A program made the translations under genes and the position numbers. Source: an uncultured Actinomycetes bacterium (lineage in GTDB: Bacteria > Actinomycetota > Actinomycetes > Nanopelagicales > Nanopelagicaceae). From it: 5,472 nucleotides of DNA. The notes beneath the pieces are model-generated. The model saw only the letters and a list, made by a program, of their open reading frames with translations, searched no databases and was not told the origin of the DNA. Every line of letters starts with the position of its first letter. Within the stretch, counting starts at the first letter, position 1. Where the stretch lies: the NCBI GenBank assembly GCA_903921405.1, contig CAIXPV010000028.1, positions 1 to 5,472 on the forward strand, given 5' to 3'. This document shows positions 1 to 5,472 of the stretch, in pieces.

Positions 1-292
1 CGCCATCACTGAGTCGAGCACCACCAGAGTGCCATACTCCAATAATTGGAACTTGTGCACCCATGGCAGCTTTATATGCTGTAACAATAACTTTCGAGCC
101 TTCGATACCTAGCGCACCGCTTTTGATGGTGGCATCTGAAGCGAAGATAACAACCTTGTTGCCTTTAATCGAAGCAGTGACTGCAACCATTCCGCAGTTT
201 GTGCGAGGAACTAAGAAAGAAAAGTTACCGTCATCGACTAACCGTGCGATGCGCGATTCGGGATCACGAGGGTCCAGCTGGGCAGTTGGCAT
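1..292 (-). CDS. accD: Acyl-CoA carboxylase carboxyltransferase (beta) subunit, N-terminal part, AccD6-like; runs off the window
   Basis: Only the first 97 codons are present; the gene continues past the left edge. The product should be the carboxyltransferase subunit of an acetyl/propionyl-CoA carboxylase, moving CO2 from biotin to acyl-CoA to make malonyl-CoA in the cytosol. Visible signs are an early segment DPRDPESRIARLVDDGNF (residues 7-24), the stretch ASDATIKSGALG (51-62) and SGGARLSDG (89-97), matching the crotonase-like fold and oxyanion-hole region SGGAR of biotin-dependent carboxyltransferases. The ATG follows the fabF TAA with no gap (TAAATG), and no clear Shine-Dalgarno sequence is visible in the fabF 3' end, so translation is probably coupled to fabF. 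Position after a ketosynthase gene recalls mycobacterial accD6, which supplies malonyl-CoA to FAS II. Family assignment is firm; the acyl-CoA substrate cannot be decided from this fragment. No zinc-finger CxxC motif is seen, unlike the E. coli AccD N-terminus. Confidence 0.88.
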   Translation of the reverse strand, partial: MPTAQLDPRDPESRIARLVDDGNFSFLVPRTNCGMVAVTASIKGNKVVIFASDATIKSGALGIEGSKVIVTAYKAAMGAQVPIIGVWHSGGARLSDG

Positions 293-1525
293 TTAGATGC
301 TCTTAAAGACCAATACAACGTTGTGGCCACCAAAACCAAAAGAGTCGTTCAGGGCTGCAATATCACCTGCGGGCAGAGCGCGTGGCTTATCTCGAACTAC
401 ATCAATTGTTACCGCGGGATCTAAATCATCGATATTTATCGTTGGGGGAGCCAGACGATCCTGCAAAGTTTTTACAATAAATACCGATTCAATTGCACCG
501 GCGCCACCCAGTAAGTGACCCGTCATCGACTTAGTTGCAGAAACTGCAACGTGGTCGGCATCTGCGCCAAGGGCTGCGCGCAGTGCATTAGCTTCGGCGA
601 CATCACCTGCTGGTGTTGAGGTTGCATGTGCATTTAAATGGACGATGTCTTTTAAAGAAACTCCCGCTTCGCGCAGTGCAAACTTAAGTGCACGCTGTAC
701 GCCTGCACCATCTGGATCAGGGGCTGCGATGTGATAACCATCAGATGTTAAGCCTTGTCCTGCAATTTCGCAGTAAATTTTGGCACCACGTGCAACTGCA
801 TGGTCATATTCTTCTAGAACTAAAACTCCGCCGCCTTCTCCTAAAACAAATCCATCACGGTTTACGTCATATGGCCGCGATGCGCGGGCAGGATCGTCAT
901 TTCTAGTCGATAGCGCCTTCATTGCGGCAAAGGCTGACATCGGTAGAGCGTGGATCGCCGCTTCTACGCCGCCACTTACAACAATATCGGCGCGATTATT
1001 TCGAATCATGTCAAAGGCGTAACCAATTGCTTCAGCACCAGATGCGCATGCACTCACTGGCGTATGAACGCCGGCCTTGGCTTGTAGCTCAAGGCCAACA
1101 TTTGCAGCTGGGCCATTGGGCATAAGCATGGGAACTGTGTGTGGACTTACAAGCCTGGCACCTTTGTCATGCAATATGTCGTATTGATCCAACAACGTTG
1201 TAACGCCACCGATACCTGATGCGATAACAACGCCTAAGCGTTCCTTATCCATCTCGGGTGATCCTGCATCTTTCCATGCTTCGCGCGATGCAATAAGTGC
1301 AAACTGTTCGGATCTATCTAAGCGACGCAGTTCAACACGTTGCATCTGCTCACTTGGTTCAATTGCAACGCGCGCAGCAAAGTGCACAGGAATCGTCTGT
1401 GCCCAATCCTCGGTCAATAAGCGCACACCACTTGTTCCAGCCAAAAGAGCCGACCAAGTTGTTGAAACATCTCCGCCAAGTGGCGTAGTGGCGCCAAGTC
1501 CAGTAACGACAACTCGGCGTGACAT
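293..1525 (-). CDS. fabF: Beta-ketoacyl-ACP synthase II (KAS II)
   Basis: Elongating condensing enzyme of type II fatty-acid synthesis: it takes an acyl chain from acyl-ACP onto its active-site cysteine and joins it to malonyl-ACP with loss of CO2. The 410-residue product has the usual FabF length. It begins with the typical VVVTGLGATTPLG (5-17). The catalytic triad is visible: Cys160 in VSACASGAEAIG, His300 in NAHATSTPAGD and His337 in KSMTGHLLGGAG, with Lys332 just before it. The glycine-rich GFGGHN loop (397-402) closes the C-terminus. The ATG is the natural start because the conserved first strand follows at once, though no strong ribosome binding site precedes it (pyrimidine-rich CCCCTT next to ATG, weak AAGAA further up). 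It lies 20 bp after acpP and abuts accD. Only one ketosynthase II is present, whereas mycobacteria carry kasA and kasB here. The intact triad argues against a chain-length-factor-type decarboxylase. Confidence 0.96.
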   Translation of the reverse strand: MSRRVVVTGLGATTPLGGDVSTTWSALLAGTSGVRLLTEDWAQTIPVHFAARVAIEPSEQMQRVELRRLDRSEQFALIASREAWKDAGSPEMDKERLGVVIASGIGGVTTLLDQYDILHDKGARLVSPHTVPMLMPNGPAANVGLELQAKAGVHTPVSACASGAEAIGYAFDMIRNNRADIVVSGGVEAAIHALPMSAFAAMKALSTRNDDPARASRPYDVNRDGFVLGEGGGVLVLEEYDHAVARGAKIYCEIAGQGLTSDGYHIAAPDPDGAGVQRALKFALREAGVSLKDIVHLNAHATSTPAGDVAEANALRAALGADADHVAVSATKSMTGHLLGGAGAIESVFIVKTLQDRLAPPTINIDDLDPAVTIDVVRDKPRALPAGDIAALNDSFGFGGHNVVLVFKSI

Positions 1526-1545
1526 AAGGGGATTGTTCTTAACTA

Positions 1546-1794
1546 CTACTTAGCAGCGTTGATAATAAAGTTAACGGCATCGCCAACAGTGACAAGGTCA
1601 GTTACTGCCTCATCAGGAATCTTCACGCCAAAGCGCTCTTCTGCAGCAACGACAACTTCAACCATGCTCAGTGAGTCAACTTCTAGATCTTCAGTGAAGT
1701 TCTTATCCATTTCAATTGATGCAGCAGGAATTCCAGCTACTTCTTCAACGATCTCTTGTAGTCCTGCTAGTACATCAGCTTGTGCAAGTGCCAT
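1546..1794 (-). CDS. acpP: Acyl carrier protein
   Basis: Small acidic carrier that holds growing acyl chains as thioesters on a 4'-phosphopantetheine arm, shuttling them among FabD, FabH, FabF and the reductases. The product is 82 residues, normal for a discrete ACP. The attachment serine is Ser41 in the motif DLEVDSLSMVE (36-46), at the start of helix II; DSLSMVE is close to the form in actinobacterial ACPs such as AcpM, but the long C-terminal tail of mycobacterial AcpM is absent. The remainder shows the expected four-helix pattern, with an acidic helix II/III region (AAEERFGVKIPDE, 50-62). The ATG is preceded by an A/T-rich spacer and a weak GGATGG about 11 nt upstream. It sits between fabH and fabF, with the longest gap of the cluster (109 bp) on its 5' side, which fits separate extra transcription of a protein needed in large amounts. 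The stop codon is TAG. Confidence 0.96.
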   Translation of the reverse strand: MALAQADVLAGLQEIVEEVAGIPAASIEMDKNFTEDLEVDSLSMVEVVVAAEERFGVKIPDEAVTDLVTVGDAVNFIINAAK

Positions 1795-1825
1795 TTTTAT
1801 TTATTCCATCCGTTAGCGAGTTCGT

Positions 1826-1842
1826 CCCTGTTATCAATAGGG
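1826..1842. promoter_or_regulatory. Imperfect 17-bp palindrome, possible operator
   Basis: The plus-strand sequence CCCTGTTATCAATAGGG has dyad symmetry: CCCT pairs with AGGG at the ends and an internal TT/AA pair also matches, giving six of eight symmetric pairs around a central base. It overlaps the candidate -10 element of the acpP promoter, where a dimeric repressor would act. No known regulator motif is recognised and a chance occurrence is possible. Confidence 0.25.
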
Positions 1843-1860
1843 TCGTATTCTCTATGACAA
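1830..1860 (-). promoter_or_regulatory. Possible acpP promoter
   Basis: On the minus strand a TTGTCA hexamer (1855-1860, five of six matches to TTGACA) is followed 19 bp later by GATAAC (1830-1835, four of six matches to TATAAT). The spacing is 1-2 bp longer than ideal and no perfect -10 is present, so this is a weak prediction. Its position about 36 bp upstream of the acpP ATG, in the only real gap of the operon, is the main support. A second internal promoter ahead of acpP would make sense, since ACP is far more abundant than the enzymes. Confidence 0.25.
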
Positions 1861-1903
1861 AGCCGCTTACTTACGAGTATTGGAGCCCTAAGTGGCGTAA
1901 ATC

Positions 1904-2923
1904 TCAAGGCGCAGGGGGTAATTGCACCACTTGTCCTGCATAAACAAGGCCCGCGCCGTAACCAATGAGAAGTGCTAACTCTCCATGAAGCTCGGGATGA
2001 GCCTGCAGTAGAACATCCATTGCAAGTGGAATCGATGCCGCAGAAGTATTTCCATTGACGCGAATATCATCGGCGATCACTACAGATGAAGGAAGCTTAA
2101 TCTCTTTAGCCATAGATTCAATGATGCGCATATTGGCTTGGTGTGGAATAAATGCTCCAAGCTCATCAACACTGACACCTGCCGCTTCTAGGGCTCGTAG
2201 ACCAACTTTGCTCACGGTAAATACTGCCCAGCGATAAACAGCTTGTCCTTGTTGAGAAATATTTGGCCACCCTAAATCTGCAACGCCTCTTGTGGGTGAT
2301 TTTTTAAAATCGGTATATGGCGGATTCAATAAAATTGCATCGCGCGAATCGGCATCGGAGCCCCAAGCAACTGGTCCGATACCTGCATGATCACTGCGGC
2401 CAATAACTACAGCACCTGCACCATCGGCAAAGATAAAAGCAGTTGCGCGATCATTGGGATCTGTGTAATCAGAAAGTTTTTCAACACCAACAACTAATAC
2501 ATTCTTAGATGTTCCAGCGCGTACTAAATCACTGGCCATTGCAACGCCGTAACAAAAGCCGGCACATGCAGCACTGATATCAAATGCGGCAGCCTTTGGA
2601 TTGCCAAGCACATTGATAAGTTCAGTGGCCGCGCTGGGTGCTTGGTAAGGATAAGAAATCGTGGCAAGAATCAGCGTATCGATATCAGACATTGTTAACG
2701 TGGCACGCTTGAGAGCGCTCTCGCATGCAGCCTGTGCCATCGTTATTACGGTCTCATCATCTGCGGCAATGCGTCGACTTTGGATTCCAGTGCGTTGTTG
2801 GATCCACTCATCATTAGAGTCGATTCGATCGACAATTTCGCTATTTGGAACAAGTCGCTTAGGGCGGTATGAACCAACTGAGAGAATTGCACTGTTGCCC
2901 ATCGTTGGAACACTGATACTCAT
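1904..2923 (-). CDS. fabH: Beta-ketoacyl-ACP synthase III (KAS III)
   Basis: Initiating condensing enzyme of type II fatty-acid synthesis: it condenses a short acyl-CoA primer with malonyl-ACP, releasing CO2 and CoA, and so sets whether chains are straight or branched. The product is 339 residues, slightly longer than the 310-330 common in the family because of a short N-terminal lead before the first strand (SAILSVGSYRP, 11-21). The catalytic triad is clear: Cys120 in DISAACAGFCYG, His261 in FIPHQAN and Asn292 in NGNTSAAS. Trp40 in SNDEWI corresponds to the CoA-stacking tryptophan, and the C-terminal glycine loop GYGAGLVYAG spans 321-330. The start is supported by an AGGAAGG ribosome binding site 5 nt upstream. 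The ATG overlaps the fabD stop as ATGA, implying coupled translation. Primer preference (acetyl, isobutyryl and so on) cannot be read reliably from the sequence. Confidence 0.96.
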   Translation of the reverse strand: MSISVPTMGNSAILSVGSYRPKRLVPNSEIVDRIDSNDEWIQQRTGIQSRRIAADDETVITMAQAACESALKRATLTMSDIDTLILATISYPYQAPSAATELINVLGNPKAAAFDISAACAGFCYGVAMASDLVRAGTSKNVLVVGVEKLSDYTDPNDRATAFIFADGAGAVVIGRSDHAGIGPVAWGSDADSRDAILLNPPYTDFKKSPTRGVADLGWPNISQQGQAVYRWAVFTVSKVGLRALEAAGVSVDELGAFIPHQANMRIIESMAKEIKLPSSVVIADDIRVNGNTSAASIPLAMDVLLQAHPELHGELALLIGYGAGLVYAGQVVQLPPAP

Positions 2924-3828
2924 GCGTGCCTTCCTGCAAATTCACGGGCAGCAGCTAGATCATCTGCGCTCTTAAGGGCAAAGCTTTCAATTCCAGGGTG
3001 GGCACGTTTGAGCAATCCGACTAACGTTCCAGCAGGTGCAAGTTCAATGACTCCTGTGATGCCCATAGATTCAAGGCTATCCATGCATAGGTCCCAGCGC
3101 ACGGGATTAGCGATCTGATTAACGATGCGTTCTACTATGTGGCCACCATCATTGATAACTGCGCCATCTTTGTTTGAAATGACAGGAAAGGCAGGGGTTA
3201 GTGGGGTCAGTGTTGCGGCTAAATGGCGCAGCGGTTCAACGGCAGGCTCCATAAACGATGTGTGAAAGGCACCGGCCACTGCCAAAGCCCGCACGCGTGC
3301 ACCTGTTGGTGGGTTCTCTGCCAACGCTGCCAGCGCAGAAAGATCGCCGGCTGCAACTATTTGCCCAGCACCATTTTCATTAGCGGCAACTAAACCAAGA
3401 GATGTTATAGCGCCAACAACTTCATTTCGATCTCCGCCTAAGACCGCTGACATTCCAGCTGGATGCAGCGCAGCGGCCTTTGCCATTTCAACTCCGCGCC
3501 GGCGTACCAATGTCAGGGCATCGATGGGACTGAGTGCTCCGCAGATTGCTGCCGCAGTAATTTCACCAACTGAGTGGCCACTTACAACTGCAACCTTTGT
3601 CAGTCCTAGTGCATGAGCTGCGATTAATGATGTTGCAACGATTAATGGTTGAGCATTGGACGTATCTTTAATCTCATCGGCATCGGCGTTAGTTCCAAGA
3701 TGAACAAGATCTAACGAAATTGCATCAGACCAATTCGTTAACAGTTCGCGGGATGCGACATCAGAAATCCAAGACGTTAACATCCCGGGAGTTTGAGCCC
3801 CTTGACCCGGAGCGATAATTGCCAACAT
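2920..3828 (-). CDS. fabD: Malonyl-CoA:ACP transacylase
   Basis: Transfers the malonyl group from malonyl-CoA to the phosphopantetheine arm of AcpP, giving the extender unit used by FabH and FabF. The 302-residue product is of normal length. It opens with the family signature IIAPGQGAQ (4-12). The nucleophile is Ser86 in GHSVGE, the malonyl-carboxylate-binding arginine is probably Arg111 in RRRGVEMAKA, and the catalytic histidine is His189 in AGAFHTSFM. A C-terminal ELAPAGTLVGLLKR (262-275) matches the region that lines the acyl pocket. The ATG is the only start consistent with the N-terminal signature; it lacks a good ribosome binding site but has a -10-like hexamer 8 nt upstream, so the transcript may be leaderless. 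It is the first fatty-acid gene of the operon, 31 bp after glgX. In Streptomyces the PucR-type regulator gene fasR sits upstream of fabD; here that place is taken by glgX. Confidence 0.95.
   Translation of the reverse strand: MLAIIAPGQGAQTPGMLTSWISDVASRELLTNWSDAISLDLVHLGTNADADEIKDTSNAQPLIVATSLIAAHALGLTKVAVVSGHSVGEITAAAICGALSPIDALTLVRRRGVEMAKAAALHPAGMSAVLGGDRNEVVGAITSLGLVAANENGAGQIVAAGDLSALAALAENPPTGARVRALAVAGAFHTSFMEPAVEPLRHLAATLTPLTPAFPVISNKDGAVINDGGHIVERIVNQIANPVRWDLCMDSLESMGITGVIELAPAGTLVGLLKRAHPGIESFALKSADDLAAAREFAGRHA
2929..2935 (-). promoter_or_regulatory. Strong ribosome binding site of fabH
   Basis: On the minus strand AGGAAGG lies 5 nt before the fabH ATG, inside the last codons of fabD. 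It is the best Shine-Dalgarno match in the window and fixes the fabH start, against the in-frame Met8. The other starts in the cluster have weak or no such site. Confidence 0.75.
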
Positions 3829-3836
3829 AGTCAGTG

Positions 3837-3842
3837 ATTTTA
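3837..3842 (-). promoter_or_regulatory. Putative -10 element of a leaderless fabD promoter
   Basis: On the minus strand TAAAAT (five of six matches to TATAAT, and a fit to the actinobacterial TANNNT form) ends 8 nt before the fabD ATG. Transcription would then begin at or very near the start codon, giving a leaderless mRNA, which is common in actinobacteria. No convincing -35 is seen 16-18 bp upstream, and fabD lacks a clear Shine-Dalgarno sequence, which agrees with this reading. A/T-rich chance matches are possible. Confidence 0.4.
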
Positions 3843-3859
3843 CAGGATTGCTTGGATTA

Positions 3860-5472
3860 CTACCTAGTACGAGAGACTAGCCAAACTTGCGTAGTGTGTG
3901 CCGGCACAACGACTTTGGCACTAGGTGTTTGAATAACCGGCTCGTATGATTCCACTTCTTGTGCTGCATCAAATATGCATCTAAATGATTGGCCCCATTG
4001 CGTATCAGGCAAAGTAAAAACTGTTTCTTGCAACGATGAGTTCATAAGTAAAAGCAGCCCACGTGATGGATCGGCCTCCACAAAGACGGTAATACTTCGC
4101 TTTTCTTCATCGGCCCAATGATCATCAGTCATTTCGCGTCCACCTAAAGAAAACCAAGCAATATCTTTTCGTGTTGTACCTTGATCAACGATTCCAGTAA
4201 AAAACTCAGATGCCACATCGGCCAAGTATGTTTGACGAATCTTTGCCAAAGTCTGCACAGTTAACAACATGTCCGTGGCCGATCGATCGAGATCCCATGG
4301 CAAGGCCCAACCACCACCAAAAGTTTCGGCGCTCTCGTCCACAAATGTGATTGGTAGCGAGTAAGCGTTGTTAGCTCCATTTTGAGTTCGACTTACTTCG
4401 TCACCCATATTGAGCATTGGAACACCAGATGAAAGCATCAGCGTTGCCAGTAAAGATTTCTTTAACCTATGTCGCAGTTCGTTAACAGTGGGATCATTGG
4501 TTTCACCCTCGATGCCAACGTTCCAAGATCTATTGGAAGTATTGCCGTCGGCGTTATTTTCCATATTCGATGCGTTATTTTTCTCGTTATAGGTCACTAA
4601 ATCATGCACAGTAAAGCCATCATGGGCAGCGATAAAGTTAATCGATGAAGTAGGACCTCGATAGTAGAAAATCGAGCTAGAGCCGCTAATACTGTTGGCA
4701 ATATCAGATACACCTTCACCAAAGCCTCGAACTAAATCACCCAACCAGAACTGACGAACCGAGTCGCGATATGCATCGTTCCACTCGCGCCAAGGATGTG
4801 GAAAATCACCCAGTGCATATCGTGTCATGTCCCAAGGTTCGGCGATCATTTTAAAGTTACGTAAAACTGAATCGGCCTCAATTGCCGACATAAGTGATGA
4901 ATTAAAAGCACTACTGCTGGTGTACAGAGCGGTAGCTAGATCAAATCGAAAACCATCGACGCCAACAACTTCTATCCACCACCGCAGCGAATCTATTATC
5001 TGTCGCACTGAATGAGGGTTGCTTGCAGCAAAAGTGTTTCCGCACCCGGTTACATCAACGTAATTTCCATGGCCGTCATTTCGATAATAAGCCTTATTGT
5101 CGATACCTTTGTAAGAAAGTGTTGGTCCGCCTACGCCGCCTTCGGCAGTGTGGTTGTACACCACATCTAAAATAACTTCGATTCCAGCGTTGTGTAGTTG
5201 ATCAATTGAATCTTGTAACTATTTAATCGGATCATCGGTGCAGGCATAGTCATTATTGAGGGCGCTAAAGGCAATGGAGTTATAGCCCCAATAATTTTTG
5301 CGCCCTCGAGAATAAATCGCTGGCTCAGTCACAGATGCTGCTACTGGTAGAAGTTCAACTGCTGTGACACCTAAGGATTTCAAATGCGCAATCGTGCTGG
5401 GATGCCCGAGACCTTTATAAGTTCCACGTTCATTCTCGTCAATCGATGAGTTCTTAGCAGTTAAGCCCTGAA
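3860..5472 (-). pseudogene. glgX: Glycogen debranching enzyme GlgX (GH13), 5'-truncated by the window and interrupted by an in-frame TAG
   Basis: GlgX hydrolyses alpha-1,6 branch links in glycogen limit dextrins in the cytosol. One frame runs from the right edge to the TAG at 3860: 83 codons, a TAG at 5219-5221, then 452 more codons. Both sides of the stop read as GlgX. Upstream are ENERGTYKGLGHP, LGVTAVELLPV and KNYWGYN; downstream, LHNAGIEVILDVVYNHTAEG holds conserved region 1. The catalytic residues are present: nucleophile Asp in GFRFDLATAL (codon 4940-4942), acid Glu in MIAEPWD (4838-4840) and transition-state Asp in AAHDGF (4619-4621). GlgX is usually 650-750 residues, so about 150-200 N-terminal residues (CBM48 domain and first barrel part) lie outside the window. 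A restart at the GTG at 5164 would lose the first barrel strands, so no functional shorter product is expected. The YSLP and FGGGWALPWDLD stretches fit an actinobacterial GlgX subgroup. A sequence error is a real alternative; without the TAG the gene looks fully intact. Confidence 0.85.
5219..5221 (-). other. In-frame amber codon inside glgX
   Basis: The minus-strand codon series around it reads Asp-Pro-Ile-Lys-TAG-Leu-Gln-Asp-Ser-Ile-Asp-Gln-Leu-His. Reading frame and homology continue unchanged on both sides, so this is a base substitution, not an indel. Family members have a helix here before the strand leading to DVVYNH, often with Glu, Gln or Lys at this point; GAG, CAG or AAG would each become TAG by one change. 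Confidence 0.9.

Larger units (their letters stand above)
1795..1903 (-). other. 109-bp intergenic region upstream of acpP
   Basis: This is the only gap over 31 bp in the cluster. It contains no plausible ORF and no strong stem plus T-run that would act as a terminator. It holds a possible promoter and an imperfect palindrome (listed separately) and may serve as an acpP leader region. The A-rich stretch directly before the acpP ATG could help ribosome access in the absence of a good Shine-Dalgarno sequence. Confidence 0.6.

Noticed and set aside
63..296. Plus-strand ORF of 77 codons
   Set aside because: It lies antisense to the accD start, whose minus-strand frame gives a recognisable carboxyltransferase N-terminus; the plus-strand protein has no family-like pattern.
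1861..1903. Weak hairpin (ACTTA/TAAGT) after fabH as a terminator
   Set aside because: The stem is only 5 bp with a long loop and no T-run follows on the minus strand.
1559..1943. Plus-strand ORFs across acpP and the acpP-fabH gap
   Set aside because: They mirror the acpP coding strand or are low-complexity Ser/Thr translations; no ribosome binding site or recognisable domain, and they conflict with certain genes.
2661..2975. Plus-strand ORF of 104 codons opposite fabH/fabD
   Set aside because: Antisense shadow of the fabH 5' end and fabD 3' end; no domain signal.
3860..5164. A separate complete gene starting at the GTG at 5164
   Set aside because: The GTG encodes the first Val of the conserved DVVYNH region and homology continues 18 codons further upstream to the TAG and then beyond it, so it is an internal codon of glgX.
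5219..5221. Genome-wide reassignment of TAG to an amino acid
   Set aside because: acpP and glgX end in TAG exactly where the families normally end, so TAG works as a stop in this genome; local read-through cannot be excluded but nothing nearby supports it.

Overview
The window holds a type II fatty-acid synthesis operon, read entirely on the minus strand, with an interrupted glycogen-debranching gene just upstream of it. In transcription order (right to left) the genes are glgX (5' end outside the window), fabD, fabH, acpP, fabF and the first 97 codons of an accD-type acyl-CoA carboxylase beta subunit. The fabD-fabH-acpP-fabF order is the classic actinobacterial arrangement (Streptomyces). 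A carboxyltransferase gene directly after the ketosynthase recalls the mycobacterial fabD-acpM-kasA-kasB-accD6 cluster. Base composition looks moderate (mid to high 40s % GC by eye, not computed), which is low for the phylum. Actinobacterial order and protein motifs (for example DSLSMVE in the ACP) with low GC suggest a streamlined freshwater actinobacterium such as the acI/Nanopelagicales group. That placement is inference.

Layout: 1-292 is the 5' part of accD, abutting fabF with no gap. 293-1525 is fabF. 1546-1794 is acpP, 20 bp upstream of fabF. 1795-1903 is the only sizeable gap (109 bp) and carries a possible promoter and an imperfect palindrome. 1904-2923 is fabH, overlapping fabD (2920-3828) by 4 bp as ATGA. 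3829-3859 is a 31-bp gap with a good -10-like hexamer 8 nt from the fabD start, as expected for a leaderless transcript. 3860-5472 is glgX, with the four conserved GH13 regions and the catalytic residues intact but an in-frame TAG at 5219-5221.

How the genes work together: the AccD subunit (with a biotinylated alpha subunit elsewhere) would make malonyl-CoA. FabD moves the malonyl group to AcpP, FabH primes the chain with an acyl-CoA, and FabF extends it. The reductases and dehydratase are not in the window. GlgX acts in glycogen breakdown and has no direct link to the pathway. I found no mobile element, CRISPR array, RNA gene or new multi-gene system. The most notable signal is the isolated amber codon in glgX.
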